Positions 45,702 to 54,045 of a stretch of 64,000 nt of DNA are shown piece by piece. Source of the DNA: Latilactobacillus graminis DSM 20719 (lineage in GTDB: Bacteria > Bacillota > Bacilli > Lactobacillales > Lactobacillaceae); NCBI RefSeq assembly GCF_001436415.1, contig NZ_AYZB01000005.1:62001-126000 (forward strand), written 5' to 3'. The translations under genes and the position numbers were made by a program. Positions within the stretch are counted from its first letter, which is position 1. Each line of letters begins with the position of its first letter. The notes under the pieces are model-generated. The model was not told the DNA's origin. It saw only the letters and a list, made by a program, of their open reading frames with translations, and made no database searches.

Positions 45702-45977
45702 ATGTCAGTTAAAATTCGTATGAAACGGATGGGCTCAAAGAAACGCCCATTTTACCGGATCGTTGTTGCAGATTCACGTTCACCACGTGATGGTCGCTTT
45801 ATCCAACAAGTTGGTTACTACAATCCATTAACAGAACCAGTTGACTTGAAGTTAGAAGAAGAAGTTATTATGGATTGGTTACAAAAAGGCGCACAACCTT
45901 CTGATACTGTTCGTAATCTTTTATCAAAGCAAGGGATTATGCAAAAATATCACGAAGCACGCTTCGCTAAAAAGTAG
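45702..45977 (+). CDS. rpsP: 30S ribosomal protein S16
   Basis: The 91-residue protein shows [20 protein letters not shown] and [20 protein letters not shown], both uS16 signatures. ATG 45702 follows AGGAGGTGG; an earlier in-frame GTG at 45693 lies inside that RBS. It heads rpsP-khpA-rimM-trmD-rplS. Confidence 0.96.
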   Translation: MSVKIRMKRMGSKKRPFYRIVVADSRSPRDGRFIQQVGYYNPLTEPVDLKLEEEVIMDWLQKGAQPSDTVRNLLSKQGIMQKYHEARFAKK

Positions 45978-45986
45978 GGATTTGTT

Positions 45987-46229
45987 ATGACAGACGTGAA
46001 GGAACTAATTATTGCAATTGTTCAACCACTTGTCGAACATCCAGATAACGTCAAATTGACTGAACATGAGACGGAACGTTTTATGGAATTTGACTTACAG
46101 GTTGATTCAACTGATATCGGTCGCGTAATTGGCAAGCAAGGAAGGGTTGTACAGTCCATCCGAAATATTGTCTATAGTGTGAAAACACCATACCAAAAGC
46201 GGGTTCGTTTGAATATTGTCGATGCCTAA
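45987..46229 (+). CDS. khpA: KH-domain RNA-binding protein KhpA
   Basis: The 80-residue protein is a single KH domain with the GxxG loop IGKQGR (about 48-53) in TDIGRVIGKQGRVVQSIRNIV. KhpA pairs with KhpB/EloR and influences cell elongation and sRNA-based regulation. Position between rpsP and rimM is the usual one. Confidence 0.92.
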   Translation: MTDVKELIIAIVQPLVEHPDNVKLTEHETERFMEFDLQVDSTDIGRVIGKQGRVVQSIRNIVYSVKTPYQKRVRLNIVDA

Positions 46230-46230
46230 C

Positions 46231-46276
46231 AAAAACGTTTAAATGAAGCAGAAATGTTTTATTTAGACGTTTTTTG
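46231..46276 (+). terminator. Possible terminator/attenuator between khpA and rimM
   Basis: A 13-bp stem with one wobble (46232-46244 with 46261-46273) is followed by TTTTT. It may reduce expression of rimM-trmD relative to rpsP. Confidence 0.6.
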
Positions 46277-46295
46277 TCGATTAAGGAGAAATTAA

Positions 46296-46826
46296 ATGCC
46301 AGAAAAATACTATCAAGTTGGTAAAATTGTTAACACCCACGGCATCCGGGGTGAAGTGCGGGTTATTGCCACCACTGATTTTACGGAGTCACGATTTAAA
46401 AAAGGCGTACAACTTGCCGTAGAAATGCCCAATGGGCTCATTGATGTCAAAGTGGCGGCAATGCGCCAACACAAGCAATTCTATCTATTACAGTTTGAAG
46501 GAATGGGCAATATCAACGATGTTGAACAGTTTAAGGGCCATAATTTAAAGATTGCAGCCAGTCAACGTGAAGATGATTTAGAAGAGGATGAATTCTACTA
46601 TGGTGATATTATCGGCTTAGAAGTTGTTGAAGAAGCCGAGGGGACCAGCTATGGGAAAGTCTCAGAAATTATCAATCCGGGACCAAATGACGTGTGGGTC
46701 ATTAAGCGTCGTGGCCGTGCAGATTTACTGTTGCCATTTTTGAAGTCAGTTGTTAAGAAAATTGATATTGAAGCGGGTAAAGCCTATGTTAAAGTACCAG
46801 AAGGACTGATTGATAATGAAGATTGA
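46296..46826 (+). CDS. rimM: 16S rRNA processing protein RimM
   Basis: The 176-residue protein matures the 30S head. The N-terminal domain has [16 protein letters not shown] (7-22) and the PRC-barrel has [11 protein letters not shown] and [23 protein letters not shown]. Its stop overlaps the trmD start by 11 bases. Confidence 0.95.
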   Translation: MPEKYYQVGKIVNTHGIRGEVRVIATTDFTESRFKKGVQLAVEMPNGLIDVKVAAMRQHKQFYLLQFEGMGNINDVEQFKGHNLKIAASQREDDLEEDEFYYGDIIGLEVVEEAEGTSYGKVSEIINPGPNDVWVIKRRGRADLLLPFLKSVVKKIDIEAGKAYVKVPEGLIDNED

Positions 46827-47556
46827 TGTTTTGAGTTTGTTTCCAGATATGGTACAAAAAGGTTTATCCCAATCGATTATCGGCAAAGCCATCGATCGTG
46901 ATTTAATTGATTTAGAAGTTACGGATTTCCGCGATTTCTCAGTGAATAAGCATAACTCCGTCGATGATGCACCATACGGTGGGGGTGCAGGGATGTTACT
47001 GCGGCCACAACCGATATTTGAAGCAATGGATCAAGTGAATGCCAAAAATCCAGGCCATAAGCGTGTGATTTTACTCGATCCGGCTGGCGTGACATTTAAC
47101 CAAAAAGTTGCTGAAGAATTTGCCCAAGAAGAACATTTAGTTTTCATCTGTGGCCACTATGAAGGCTATGATGAACGGATTCGTACTTTAGTCACTGATG
47201 AAGTCTCATTAGGCGATTTCGTCGTCACTGGGGGTGAACTGGGGGCGATGGTGATGATCGATGCCATTTCGCGGCTTGTCCCCGGTGTCTTGGGGAATGA
47301 ACAATCAGCGGTTACGGATTCTTTTTCGACCGGCCTATTGGAGCATCCACAATATACCCGACCACCAGAATACCGCGGTTTGAAGGTACCGGAAGTTCTG
47401 ATGAACGGTAATCATCGACTGATTAACGAGTGGCGCGAGAAGATGTCTTTAAAACGGACATATGAACGCCGCCCAGACTTATTGGATAAATTAACACTAA
47501 CCAAGGATCAATTGCACTGGTTACAAGAAATTAAGCAAGAAACCACTGAAAAATAA
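46816..47556 (+). CDS. trmD: tRNA (guanine-37-N1)-methyltransferase
   Basis: The 246-residue SPOUT knot enzyme has [28 protein letters not shown] (about 50), [12 protein letters not shown] and [20 protein letters not shown], with the catalytic Asp region RPPEYRG. ATG 46816 is preferred over the in-frame TTG at 46810. Confidence 0.96.
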   Translation: MKIDVLSLFPDMVQKGLSQSIIGKAIDRDLIDLEVTDFRDFSVNKHNSVDDAPYGGGAGMLLRPQPIFEAMDQVNAKNPGHKRVILLDPAGVTFNQKVAEEFAQEEHLVFICGHYEGYDERIRTLVTDEVSLGDFVVTGGELGAMVMIDAISRLVPGVLGNEQSAVTDSFSTGLLEHPQYTRPPEYRGLKVPEVLMNGNHRLINEWREKMSLKRTYERRPDLLDKLTLTKDQLHWLQEIKQETTEK

Positions 47557-47589
47557 GCCTTTTATTCTCGGCTCAATTATGCTAAAATT

Positions 47590-47660
47590 AAAAACTGTGA
47601 TGGTTAGTCACAAAACAACGGTATTCCGCTGGCGCCAGACGTTAATGAATATCTGTGGAA
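47590..47660 (+). ncRNA. Probable L19 (rplS) leader element
   Basis: Directly upstream of rplS lie a GTGA/TCAC hairpin (47597-47611), a GGTATTC/GAATATC stem (47620-47626 with 47647-47653, one wobble) and an inner palindrome CTGGCGCCAG (47629-47638). Low-GC Gram-positive bacteria have a known L19 leader at this position. I could not align it to a covariance model. Confidence 0.5.
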
Positions 47661-47675
47661 AAAGGAGAGATTCAA

Positions 47676-48023
47676 ATGAATCTATTAATTCAAGAAATTA
47701 CTAAGTCACAATTACGTTCAGATATTCCTGACTTCCGTCCTGGGGACAACGTACGGGTTCACGTACGAGTTGTCGAAGGTACTCGCGAACGTATTCAATT
47801 ATTCGAAGGTGTTGTTATTAAACGTCATGGTGTTGGCGTGAGTGAAACTTACACGGTTCGTAAAATCAGTAGTGGTGTGGGTGTTGAAAGAACATTCCCA
47901 TTACACTCACCACGGGTGGCGCAGATCGAAGTAACGCGTCATGGCCGTGTCCGTCGTGCTAAGTTATACTACTTACGTGCACTACGTGGTAAGGCAGCTC
48001 GTATCAAAGAAGCTCGTCGTTAA
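47676..48023 (+). CDS. rplS: 50S ribosomal protein L19
   Basis: The 115-residue protein contains [22 protein letters not shown] and [15 protein letters not shown], both bL19 signatures. ATG 47676 follows AAGGAGAG; an in-frame GTG at 47655 is rejected because that RBS lies downstream of it. Confidence 0.96.
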   Translation: MNLLIQEITKSQLRSDIPDFRPGDNVRVHVRVVEGTRERIQLFEGVVIKRHGVGVSETYTVRKISSGVGVERTFPLHSPRVAQIEVTRHGRVRRAKLYYLRALRGKAARIKEARR

Positions 48024-48035
48024 GATAACATTAAA

Positions 48036-48069
48036 AGAGACCGACTCATTGTGAGTTGGTCTTTCTTTA
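48036..48069 (+). terminator. Terminator after rplS
   Basis: GACCGACTCA (48039-48048) pairs with TGAGTTGGTC (48052-48061), then TTTCTTT. Confidence 0.88.
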
Positions 48070-48097
48070 TGTGGATTAAGAAGTTAGGTGATGACAG

Positions 48098-48286
48098 ATG
48101 AATCAATGGATCTACGTTATTTTATATCAAGCAAACCCACTTTATTATGAGAAAAGTAAAATGATTCGGGCATTCAGTTCTGAACAACGCGCCCAAGAAT
48201 ACGTAGCGTTATTGAATGAAACCCCGTATGCTAATCAATCGTTAAAAGAAGGTCACTATATTTATCAAAAATTGAATTTGAATTAA
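48098..48286 (+). CDS. Hypothetical 62-residue protein
   Basis: The short soluble protein (MNQWIYVILYQANPLYYEKS at its start) has many aromatic residues and no membrane segment or motif I recognise. RBS AGGTGATGACAG precedes the ATG. It is convergent with the next gene, overlapping it by 4 bases at the stops. Function unknown. Confidence 0.55.
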   Translation: MNQWIYVILYQANPLYYEKSKMIRAFSSEQRAQEYVALLNETPYANQSLKEGHYIYQKLNLN

Positions 48287-48696
48287 TCGAGTAAATGTCT
48301 TTTAAAAGAAGGAATCTGTCGTTTCGATGAATTGGGCGATTCCTTTTTTTTAGATTGAGGTTTTTGAGGAGTTGTCAGCAGTAATGCAAGCAATGGTTCT
48401 AACACTAAAATGAAAATAGTAAAGCCCAAGAATCCGGCAACTACGTAAAATGTTTCAGAAGGTAGTGTGAGGTGATTGAAAAAATTTTCGCAGCGCTGGT
48501 TAAATTTATTTAACTGACGCTCAGCATCGTCGCTATTGGTCGAACGATGGATTGATGAATGATGGACGACTTCAAAGTGAACGATCTTTTCGGAATGTGA
48601 CTTAGAAGCGTGCGAATCGCGATTAAACCAGTGAGGGCTTGTGAGTAACAGCAAGCAAGATAAACCAACCGATATAATTAGCCATAAATGTTTCAT
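48283..48696 (-). CDS. Hypothetical membrane-anchored protein (137 aa)
   Basis: An N-terminal hydrophobic segment (about 4-20, signal or anchor) is followed by an extracytoplasmic His/Ser-rich region (about 21-78), a second helix (about 82-107) and a basic cytosolic tail (QKPQSKKKESPNSSKRQ). The minus-strand RBS is AGGAGAGATCCGTA. No recognised family. Confidence 0.6.
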   Translation of the reverse strand: MKHLWLIISVGLSCLLLLTSPHWFNRDSHASKSHSEKIVHFEVVHHSSIHRSTNSDDAERQLNKFNQRCENFFNHLTLPSETFYVVAGFLGFTIFILVLEPLLALLLTTPQKPQSKKKESPNSSKRQIPSFKRHLLD

Positions 48697-48778
48697 TACG
48701 GATCTCTCCTTTAGTTCATTTAAAACTAATTATAGCATAAGTTAAACTGAGGGGATTAAAATAGCCCTCTCACGAGGA

Positions 48779-49138
48779 CTAGACCGGAGTACGATAATGA
48801 AACTGATATACGTGAAAAGATAGGGCCAAGCTAATGACTAATAAAGTAAGTGCCACCAGAAGCAAATTAGGAACTAAAATCAAAATAATGTAGGCAACAA
48901 TCGCACACAAATGGGCAAATAAGATGAGATTTTGATCAAGTGAGATTAAATAGGCAATGATATGCAAAAGAATTGCTACAATGCAAAGCCACCAAACCTC
49001 TGCCATCGCGTCCATATAAGTTGGAATGAACTTCGTAACGTGGGGGTTAACCACTAGAATGATCAAAGATTGTAAAATGGTGACAATTAAGAAAATTAAG
49101 TTGAACAGAAACGGTAATTTACGAAAAGAAATTTTCAT
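48779..49138 (-). CDS. Hypothetical membrane protein (119 aa)
   Basis: Four hydrophobic segments (about 10-30, 45-64, 70-86, 88-108) predict a small polytopic protein. It lies 82 bases upstream of, and co-oriented with, the previous gene, so they may be cotranscribed. Family not recognised. Confidence 0.6.
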   Translation of the reverse strand: MKISFRKLPFLFNLIFLIVTILQSLIILVVNPHVTKFIPTYMDAMAEVWWLCIVAILLHIIAYLISLDQNLILFAHLCAIVAYIILILVPNLLLVALTLLVISLALSFHVYQFHYRTPV

Positions 49139-49231
49139 ATTAATAAACCTCTATCAGTTAAGATTCTTTAAGTATAACGAATTTATAAATAAAAAGGAAT
49201 ATGATTTGAAAATTTAAGTTTGAGTGATTGA

Positions 49232-49366
49232 CACCTACCGATATCAGGTTACTTGATTGAAGTGTATCCTAATGTGCAGAAGATGCCAAAAGAAGTTGAG
49301 GACTTACAAGATAATGGATTGTTACAAAAAGCTGATGGGACACAAAAAAGATGCAATAAGCGTTGA
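49232..49366 (+). pseudogene. Decayed coding fragment next to the tRNA 3' end
   Basis: A 44-codon open stretch follows an in-frame stop (49229-49231) and lacks a start codon. It reads like a real protein (for example ISGYLIEVYPNVQ, then MPKEVEDLQDNGLLQKADGT) and then runs into the tRNA terminator. I cannot name the parent gene. Its position at the 3' side of a tRNA gene fits a leftover of an integrated element. Confidence 0.4.
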
Positions 49367-49393
49367 TAATGAAACGTTTATTGCATCTTTTTT
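49344..49393 (-). terminator. Terminator of tRNA-Ser
   Basis: A 16-bp stem (AAAAAAGATGCAATAA with its complement at 49377-49393) gives T tracts on both strands. Confidence 0.85.
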
Positions 49394-49401
49394 AAATTAT
49401 A

Positions 49402-49489
49402 AGGAGAGTACAGGATTTGAACCTGCGCGCCGGTATAAGCCGGTTCGACGGATTTCGAGTCCGTTGCATTGCCACTCTGCCAACTCTCC
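49402..49489 (-). tRNA. tRNA-Ser (anticodon CGA)
   Basis: On the minus strand the acceptor GGAGAGT (49483-49489) pairs with ACTCTCC (49403-49409). The anticodon stem ACGGA/TCCGT encloses CTCGAAA (anticodon CGA, reading UCG). A long variable arm with CCGG/CCGG and a T arm GCAGG-TTCAAAT-CCTGT follow, giving a class II tRNA-Ser of 88 nt. CCA is not encoded. The discriminator base is T rather than the G normal for tRNA-Ser. Confidence 0.9.
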
Positions 49490-49501
49490 AGAACGTTGTT
49501 T

Positions 49502-49530
49502 ATTATATCAGAAATTTGTTATCCTGAACA
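49502..49530 (-). promoter_or_regulatory. tRNA-Ser promoter
   Basis: On the minus strand TGTTCA (49525-49530), 17 bases, TATAAT (49502-49507), about 12 bases upstream of the tRNA. Confidence 0.55.
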
Positions 49531-49646
49531 GAGAAAGTCCTAAAATATGTGATTGATTTTATCTTTTAAGTTTTAGCTTATTATAAGATAAGTTTATTGG
49601 TGGAATTTATTGGATTGTGTTATCATTGGCTCAAGGGGATGAACTC

Positions 49647-49892
49647 ATGACACAGAGACATTATTATGGTAACTATGAAGTTGTCGAAGATCGAGATTCG
49701 CAAAAATACGTGGCAACAGTCAAAATACATAACACGGAGAAAAAAATTATTGTTCAAAACGATGCCCTGCAAGTGCTTGATCAAAATGATGTTTTGCCGG
49801 AAACGGTGGTTCATAATATTATTAAAACACCAGATATGCTAAAAGAACAAGTCATTGTTTCAGGTGCTAATTTAGACCAGTATTTAGATTAA
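49647..49892 (+). CDS. Hypothetical 81-residue protein
   Basis: The frame is open from 49617, but ATG 49647 (MTQRHYYGNYEVVEDRDSQ) is preferred because AAGGGGATG lies 6-12 bases upstream. The protein is soluble, acidic and probably mainly beta in its first half. No motif recognised. It ends at a hairpin shared with the convergent ybaK-type gene. Confidence 0.6.
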   Translation: MTQRHYYGNYEVVEDRDSQKYVATVKIHNTEKKIIVQNDALQVLDQNDVLPETVVHNIIKTPDMLKEQVIVSGANLDQYLD

Positions 49893-49895
49893 TAT

Positions 49896-49938
49896 AAAAT
49901 GAGTCCAGAATAAGTATTATGTTCTGGGCTCATTTTAG
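49896..49938. terminator. Bidirectional hairpin between two convergent genes
   Basis: A 15-bp stem (49896-49910 with 49922-49936, one wobble) has T4 on each side. Confidence 0.75.
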
Positions 49939-49943
49939 GTAAA

Positions 49944-50444
49944 TTAATCTTCACTAATGTCAGCAAAAGTAGCTTCAGTAATACGTTGCAAGTCTTGTGG
50001 ATTAATCTGAATTGAACGGCCAATCTTGCCAGATGAGACGTAGATGAAGGACTCTGTTTCTGCTTGTTGGTCGATATAAATTGGGTAGTGGGATTGTTCC
50101 CAAATTCCGATTGGTGTGTTAGCACCGTGCTCGTAACCGGTAGTAGCCACTAGATTTTTGAGTGGCACCATTGCAATTTTTTTGTTGCCAGAAATTTGAC
50201 TTAATTTTTTTTCGTCTAAATGGCAATCAATCGGCACGACACCGATGATTGGACCGGTCTGTTTGCCCGAAAGGACCAATGTCTTATAGATTAAGTGTTC
50301 ATTAATATTGAGATGTTCGACCTTCATTTGGGCAACATTATGGACTTCTGTTGTAGGAAATGCGAGTTGTGTATAGGTTACTTTTTGTTTATCCAGAATT
50401 TTTTCAACTAATGTTTTTGATAATTGCTTTTTCTTTTTACGCAT
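49944..50444 (-). CDS. ybaK: YbaK/EbsC family Cys-tRNA(Pro) deacylase
   Basis: The 166-residue protein has the YbaK fold: HLIYKTLVLSGKQ (about 50-62, conserved catalytic Lys), GVVPIDCHLDEKKLSQISGNKKIAMVP and YEHGANTPIGI (about 103-113). YbaK hydrolyses Cys-tRNA(Pro) mischarged by ProRS. RBS AAAGGAG on the minus strand. The basic N-terminus (RKKKKQ) is longer than in E. coli YbaK. Confidence 0.88.
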   Translation of the reverse strand: MRKKKKQLSKTLVEKILDKQKVTYTQLAFPTTEVHNVAQMKVEHLNINEHLIYKTLVLSGKQTGPIIGVVPIDCHLDEKKLSQISGNKKIAMVPLKNLVATTGYEHGANTPIGIWEQSHYPIYIDQQAETESFIYVSSGKIGRSIQINPQDLQRITEATFADISED

Positions 50445-50557
50445 AACAAACTCCTTTAATGAATAGTGTTAGTTTACGGCAAAATGATAAAAATGTAAAT
50501 TTAAGACTACGTTACAGTGTTTCGTTGTATAATGAAACCACACAAGGAGTGAACGAT

Positions 50558-50728
50558 ATGATGTGGTTTAAAAAGCAAACAACAAAAGAATTAGCAACAC
50601 ATGATTTTATTCAGTTGGTGAAGCATGCTCGTAATGATGAAACCCATTACCAAAAAATTCAAGCAGCGTTTGCTAGTTTGAAAAAGGCTTACCACCAACC
50701 ACGATCTGAACATTTATCAAAAAAATGA
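50558..50728 (+). CDS. Hypothetical 56-residue protein
   Basis: The ORF begins with tandem ATGs at 50558 and 50561 after AAGGAG (50544-50549); TATAAT at 50528-50533 may be its -10. The product is basic and helical (KKQTTKELATHDFIQLVKHA, then LKKAYHQPRSEHLSKK). No family recognised. Small lactobacillus-type protein of unknown role. Confidence 0.55.
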   Translation: MMWFKKQTTKELATHDFIQLVKHARNDETHYQKIQAAFASLKKAYHQPRSEHLSKK

Positions 50729-50801
50729 ATCGTAATCAGTATTAGCGTTGTAGAGGGTGTTATGGCATAATGGAGTTAATCAATAACAGATAGGTGACAC
50801 G

Positions 50802-51191
50802 ATGAAACGACAAACATGGCATTTTCTCTTTTATAAATCAGCCTTTACTAAGACACAAATTGATCAATTACTGGCTTATTTAAAGCAGCAACAAAATTTT
50901 GGTGGTTTCCCGATTGTTGAATTGATTGGCGATGGGGATAGTAGTGATATTCGCTTTGTCACAATGATTTTCGATCCTTTATCGCCAATTAATGCACGTT
51001 TACAATCAGAGATGGCGAAGTTTATGTTAATGCATGCGATTCGGCCGGATGGAAATACCGCTGAGGCGGATATGCGTCTTTATGGTCGGGTAATGGGCAG
51101 ATCAGATACTGAGTTAGGGATTGAGTTTCAACGCTATGATGATCAGAATATGGATGTTATTTATTGGGGACAGCACAATTCAACGCATTAA
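50802..51191 (+). CDS. Hypothetical 129-residue protein
   Basis: The soluble protein has an alternating pattern (TWHFLFYKSAFTKTQIDQLLAYL, then FPIVELIGDGDSSDIRFVTMIF), suggesting an alpha/beta fold. No catalytic motif identified. RBS is weak (AGGTGACACG). A terminator follows. Confidence 0.6.
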   Translation: MKRQTWHFLFYKSAFTKTQIDQLLAYLKQQQNFGGFPIVELIGDGDSSDIRFVTMIFDPLSPINARLQSEMAKFMLMHAIRPDGNTAEADMRLYGRVMGRSDTELGIEFQRYDDQNMDVIYWGQHNSTH

Positions 51192-51206
51192 ATTAAATCA
51201 AGGCTT

Positions 51207-51237
51207 AAGTCTGGAGCATTTTGTTCGAGGCTTTTTT
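51207..51237 (+). terminator. Terminator after the 129-residue gene
   Basis: The 12-base arms 51207-51218 and 51222-51233 pair with wobbles and one mismatch, followed by six Ts. Confidence 0.65.
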
Positions 51238-51336
51238 AGTAGATTGCTTTCGATTCAAGGTATAATCAGGTATGATACTAATATGTGTAGCTTTAAAACG
51301 GCTTAAATCACGATTAAAAAGGATAAGGTGAATTCA

Positions 51337-51831
51337 ATGGCTGAGATGGATATGTTAGCATTTTTCGATTCAGAATTAGAAGATTTACAATTTAGTGGGG
51401 ATATAAATATTAATTGGGACAAGCAAGCGCGCGCGATTGAATTAGAATTTACATTAAATGTGACCAAAGAGCAAGCAATTGCGGTGGAAGACCAAAGTGG
51501 TGAATTAAATGAATCTGATGAGATCAGTTATGAAGATGCCATTTTGTTCTTTGACGAAAGTAAAATCGATGGCTTTGAATACGCAGATAATTATCTAACT
51601 GTGATTCCCTTTGCTGGTCGTCAAGGGTTAAATGCCCAAATTGGGCGCGGCTTTTTTAATTATTTACAAGATCTATTAGATGAAGGCGAAGATCAACTAG
51701 CTGCTTTTGTAAACGATGAATCTGATGAAGAAACGTTTATTCTTAATTGGGATGATACGGTCTTTCAAGCAACGATTGCGCAAGCTAACGAAAAATTGGC
51801 GAAACAATACTACGCTTACCCTAAATACTAA
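51337..51831 (+). CDS. DUF3013 family protein
   Basis: The 164-residue strongly acidic protein matches DUF3013 as I know it from Lactobacillales, where it precedes prmA: MLAFFDSELEDLQFSGDININWDK, then DDTVFQATIAQANEKLAKQYYAYPKY at the end. ATG 51337 follows AAGGTGAATTC; an upstream in-frame codon at 51328 is rejected. Function unknown. prmA begins 30 bases later. Confidence 0.75.
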   Translation: MAEMDMLAFFDSELEDLQFSGDININWDKQARAIELEFTLNVTKEQAIAVEDQSGELNESDEISYEDAILFFDESKIDGFEYADNYLTVIPFAGRQGLNAQIGRGFFNYLQDLLDEGEDQLAAFVNDESDEETFILNWDDTVFQATIAQANEKLAKQYYAYPKY

Positions 51832-51861
51832 GCAGCATGCGTTAAAAAGGAGAGACAACAC

Positions 51862-52809
51862 ATGGAATGGACAAAAGTAACGGTCGCTACTGTTAATGAA
51901 GCAGTGGAAGCAATCGCCAATATTTTAACGGAAAATGGTGCAGAAGGCATCCAAATCGAAGATGCAGCCGATTATGAACATTTGAAGGCCAAACCAGATC
52001 AAATTATTGATCTAGATAGTATTCCCCATCTTGAAGACGGGGCTGCAGTGAGCGCTTTTTTCCCGGAAACAGTTTTCATTCCGGAAAAATTACCGTTGAT
52101 TGAACAACGCGTTGCTCAATTGACTGGTTTTGGGCTAGCCATTGGTTCTGGTAAGGTGACATTGGCCCAAGTCGCCGATGATGATTGGGCGACAGCTTGG
52201 AAAAAATATTATCAACCAACGCGTTTAACCCGCTTTTTAACGGTTGTGCCAAGTTGGACAGACTATCAACCGACTGATGAACGCGAAGCGCTGATTCGGA
52301 TGGATCCGGGGATGGCTTTTGGAACAGGGACGCATCCAACGACGCATCTATCCGTACAAATGTTAGAAATGGTCTTACGCGGCGGTGAATCTTTAATTGA
52401 TGTCGGGACTGGTTCAGGGGTCTTAAGTATTGCGGCTGCACATTTAGGGGTCAATGACATTCGCGCCTATGATGTGGATCAAGTCGCAGTTGATGCCGCT
52501 AAAGAAAATTTTGCGCTGAACCCAGTGACCGCTGGCATTGATGCCCATCCCAACGATTTATTGAACGGGATTACAACGAAAGCGGATGTGATTGTGGCCA
52601 ATATCTTAGCAGAGATTATCGTCCCCTTGATTCCCCAAGCTAAAGCTTTATTGCATGACAACGGTCATCTATTACTGGCCGGCATTATTGCAGATAAAGA
52701 AGCACTTGTCCGTGAAACGTTAGCGGCGAATGATTTTGTTGTTCAAGAAGCCCTCCATATGGGTGACTGGGTGGCATTAATTACACGCCAAAAGACGGAC
52801 GACGATTAA
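51862..52809 (+). CDS. prmA: Ribosomal protein L11 methyltransferase
   Basis: The 315-residue enzyme trimethylates L11. Motifs: [18 protein letters not shown] (about 147-164), SAM motif [15 protein letters not shown] (about 177-191), and [26 protein letters not shown]. It runs into rsmE after 12 bases. Confidence 0.95.
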   Translation: MEWTKVTVATVNEAVEAIANILTENGAEGIQIEDAADYEHLKAKPDQIIDLDSIPHLEDGAAVSAFFPETVFIPEKLPLIEQRVAQLTGFGLAIGSGKVTLAQVADDDWATAWKKYYQPTRLTRFLTVVPSWTDYQPTDEREALIRMDPGMAFGTGTHPTTHLSVQMLEMVLRGGESLIDVGTGSGVLSIAAAHLGVNDIRAYDVDQVAVDAAKENFALNPVTAGIDAHPNDLLNGITTKADVIVANILAEIIVPLIPQAKALLHDNGHLLLAGIIADKEALVRETLAANDFVVQEALHMGDWVALITRQKTDDD

Positions 52810-52821
52810 AAGGAGTATGGC

Positions 52822-53577
52822 ATGCAACGTTATTTTATTGATGAAGCAATTCAAGTAGAACAACAAGTGACCTTAACGAGTGAAACTGCACACCACATGC
52901 TAAAAGTGATGCGGATGCAACCTGGTCATCGTGTTGAATTGGTAACGCCGGATGAGCAAGCGTTCATCGGGGAATTAACTGAATTGGATGCAACTGATAA
53001 AACAGTCACAGTTACAGTGCAATCACCAATAACAAAAACCGTTGAATTACCGATTGAGACGACGATTGTGTGTGGCTTGTCAAAGGGTGATAAAACCGAC
53101 TGGATTGTTCAAAAAGGCACGCAGTTGGGGGCCAACCGGTTTATTTTCTGTAATAGTCAGTTCTCAGTCGCACGTTGGGATGATAAGAAACAAGCTAAAA
53201 AAGTTGCGCGGCTCCAAAAAATTGCGCAAGAAGCAGCCGAACAAGCTCACCGGACACATGTGCCAACTATTGAATGGCGCAACAGTTTAACGGCGGTGGC
53301 CCAAGAGTCAGCGACGATTAAATTAGTGGCTTACGAAGAGTCAGCTAAAGACGGTGAGCATGCTCAATTAGTTCAGAGCTTACAAACAGCCCAACCGGGG
53401 GATCGATTACTTTGTGTTTTTGGTCCGGAAGGCGGCGTTGCGCCCAAGGAAATTGAAATACTTGCGGCGGCTGGCTTCAAGATGGCCGGTTTAGGGCCAC
53501 GGATTTTACGGGCCGAGACCGCGCCATTGTATCTGTTAAGTGCGATTTCGTATGTGACAGAATTAGCTAGTTTATAG
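52822..53577 (+). CDS. rsmE: 16S rRNA (uracil-1498-N3)-methyltransferase
   Basis: The 251-residue SPOUT methyltransferase has an N-terminal PUA-like domain (HHMLKVMRMQPGHRVELV, about 25-42), LSKGDKTDWIVQKGTQLG (about 89-106) and the knot FGPEGGVAPKEIE, LGPRILRAETAPLYLLSAI. RBS AAGGAG. Follows prmA. Confidence 0.95.
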   Translation: MQRYFIDEAIQVEQQVTLTSETAHHMLKVMRMQPGHRVELVTPDEQAFIGELTELDATDKTVTVTVQSPITKTVELPIETTIVCGLSKGDKTDWIVQKGTQLGANRFIFCNSQFSVARWDDKKQAKKVARLQKIAQEAAEQAHRTHVPTIEWRNSLTAVAQESATIKLVAYEESAKDGEHAQLVQSLQTAQPGDRLLCVFGPEGGVAPKEIEILAAAGFKMAGLGPRILRAETAPLYLLSAISYVTELASL

Positions 53578-53583
53578 TATGAT
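53554..53583 (+). promoter_or_regulatory. Promoter upstream of the 113-residue membrane protein gene
   Basis: GTGACA (53554-53559), 18 bases, TATGAT (53578-53583), overlapping the end of rsmE. Confidence 0.45.
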
Positions 53584-53612
53584 AGATTTAATCATTTACA
53601 GAGGGGCACAAC

Positions 53613-53954
53613 ATGACTAAAATTATGAATAATCGTTATTTAAAAATGGATTGGGTCCGCTATTTATTAATGGCTATCCTATTAGCAGTTGTTTTACCAC
53701 TAGTGTTTGGTGGGTTGCACATCGACAAGACGTGGCGGATCGGGCTGTTATTTATGGCAGTTAATGGTTGTGCAGCTTTTATTTCAGGGTTTCACATCCA
53801 AAAGACCCATGCAGCTTGGTATCATATTTTATATCTACCAATTTTATTTGCATTGATGGTGGTTGTGCGCTACGCAGATTATAATTATTGGTTTGTCCCG
53901 ATCTATTGTTTATTAAGTTATTTAGGGATTAATACTGCGTATGAGCGCCATTAA
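53613..53954 (+). CDS. Small membrane protein, function unknown
   Basis: The 113-residue protein has four hydrophobic segments (about 17-34, 44-60, 69-86, 90-106) and a basic cytosolic N-terminus. RBS AGAGGGGC. It sits alone between rsmE and rsh with its own terminator. Family not recognised. Confidence 0.7.
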   Translation: MTKIMNNRYLKMDWVRYLLMAILLAVVLPLVFGGLHIDKTWRIGLLFMAVNGCAAFISGFHIQKTHAAWYHILYLPILFALMVVVRYADYNYWFVPIYCLLSYLGINTAYERH

Positions 53955-53956
53955 GC

Positions 53957-53995
53957 AAACTGACTCGACAGTTAATTAGTTGAGTCAGTTTTGTT
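53957..53995 (+). terminator. Terminator after the 113-residue gene
   Basis: AACTGACTC (53958-53966) pairs with GAGTCAGTT (53982-53990), then TTGTT. Confidence 0.75.
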
Positions 53996-54045
53996 ATATT
54001 TAATGGGTCATTGATAATTAAGTGAGAAAAATTGGAGTGGGTAGG

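Noticed and set aside
49257-49556. 99-codon plus-strand frame across the tRNA
   Set aside because: It runs antisense through a clear tRNA-Ser and its terminator, and has no RBS.
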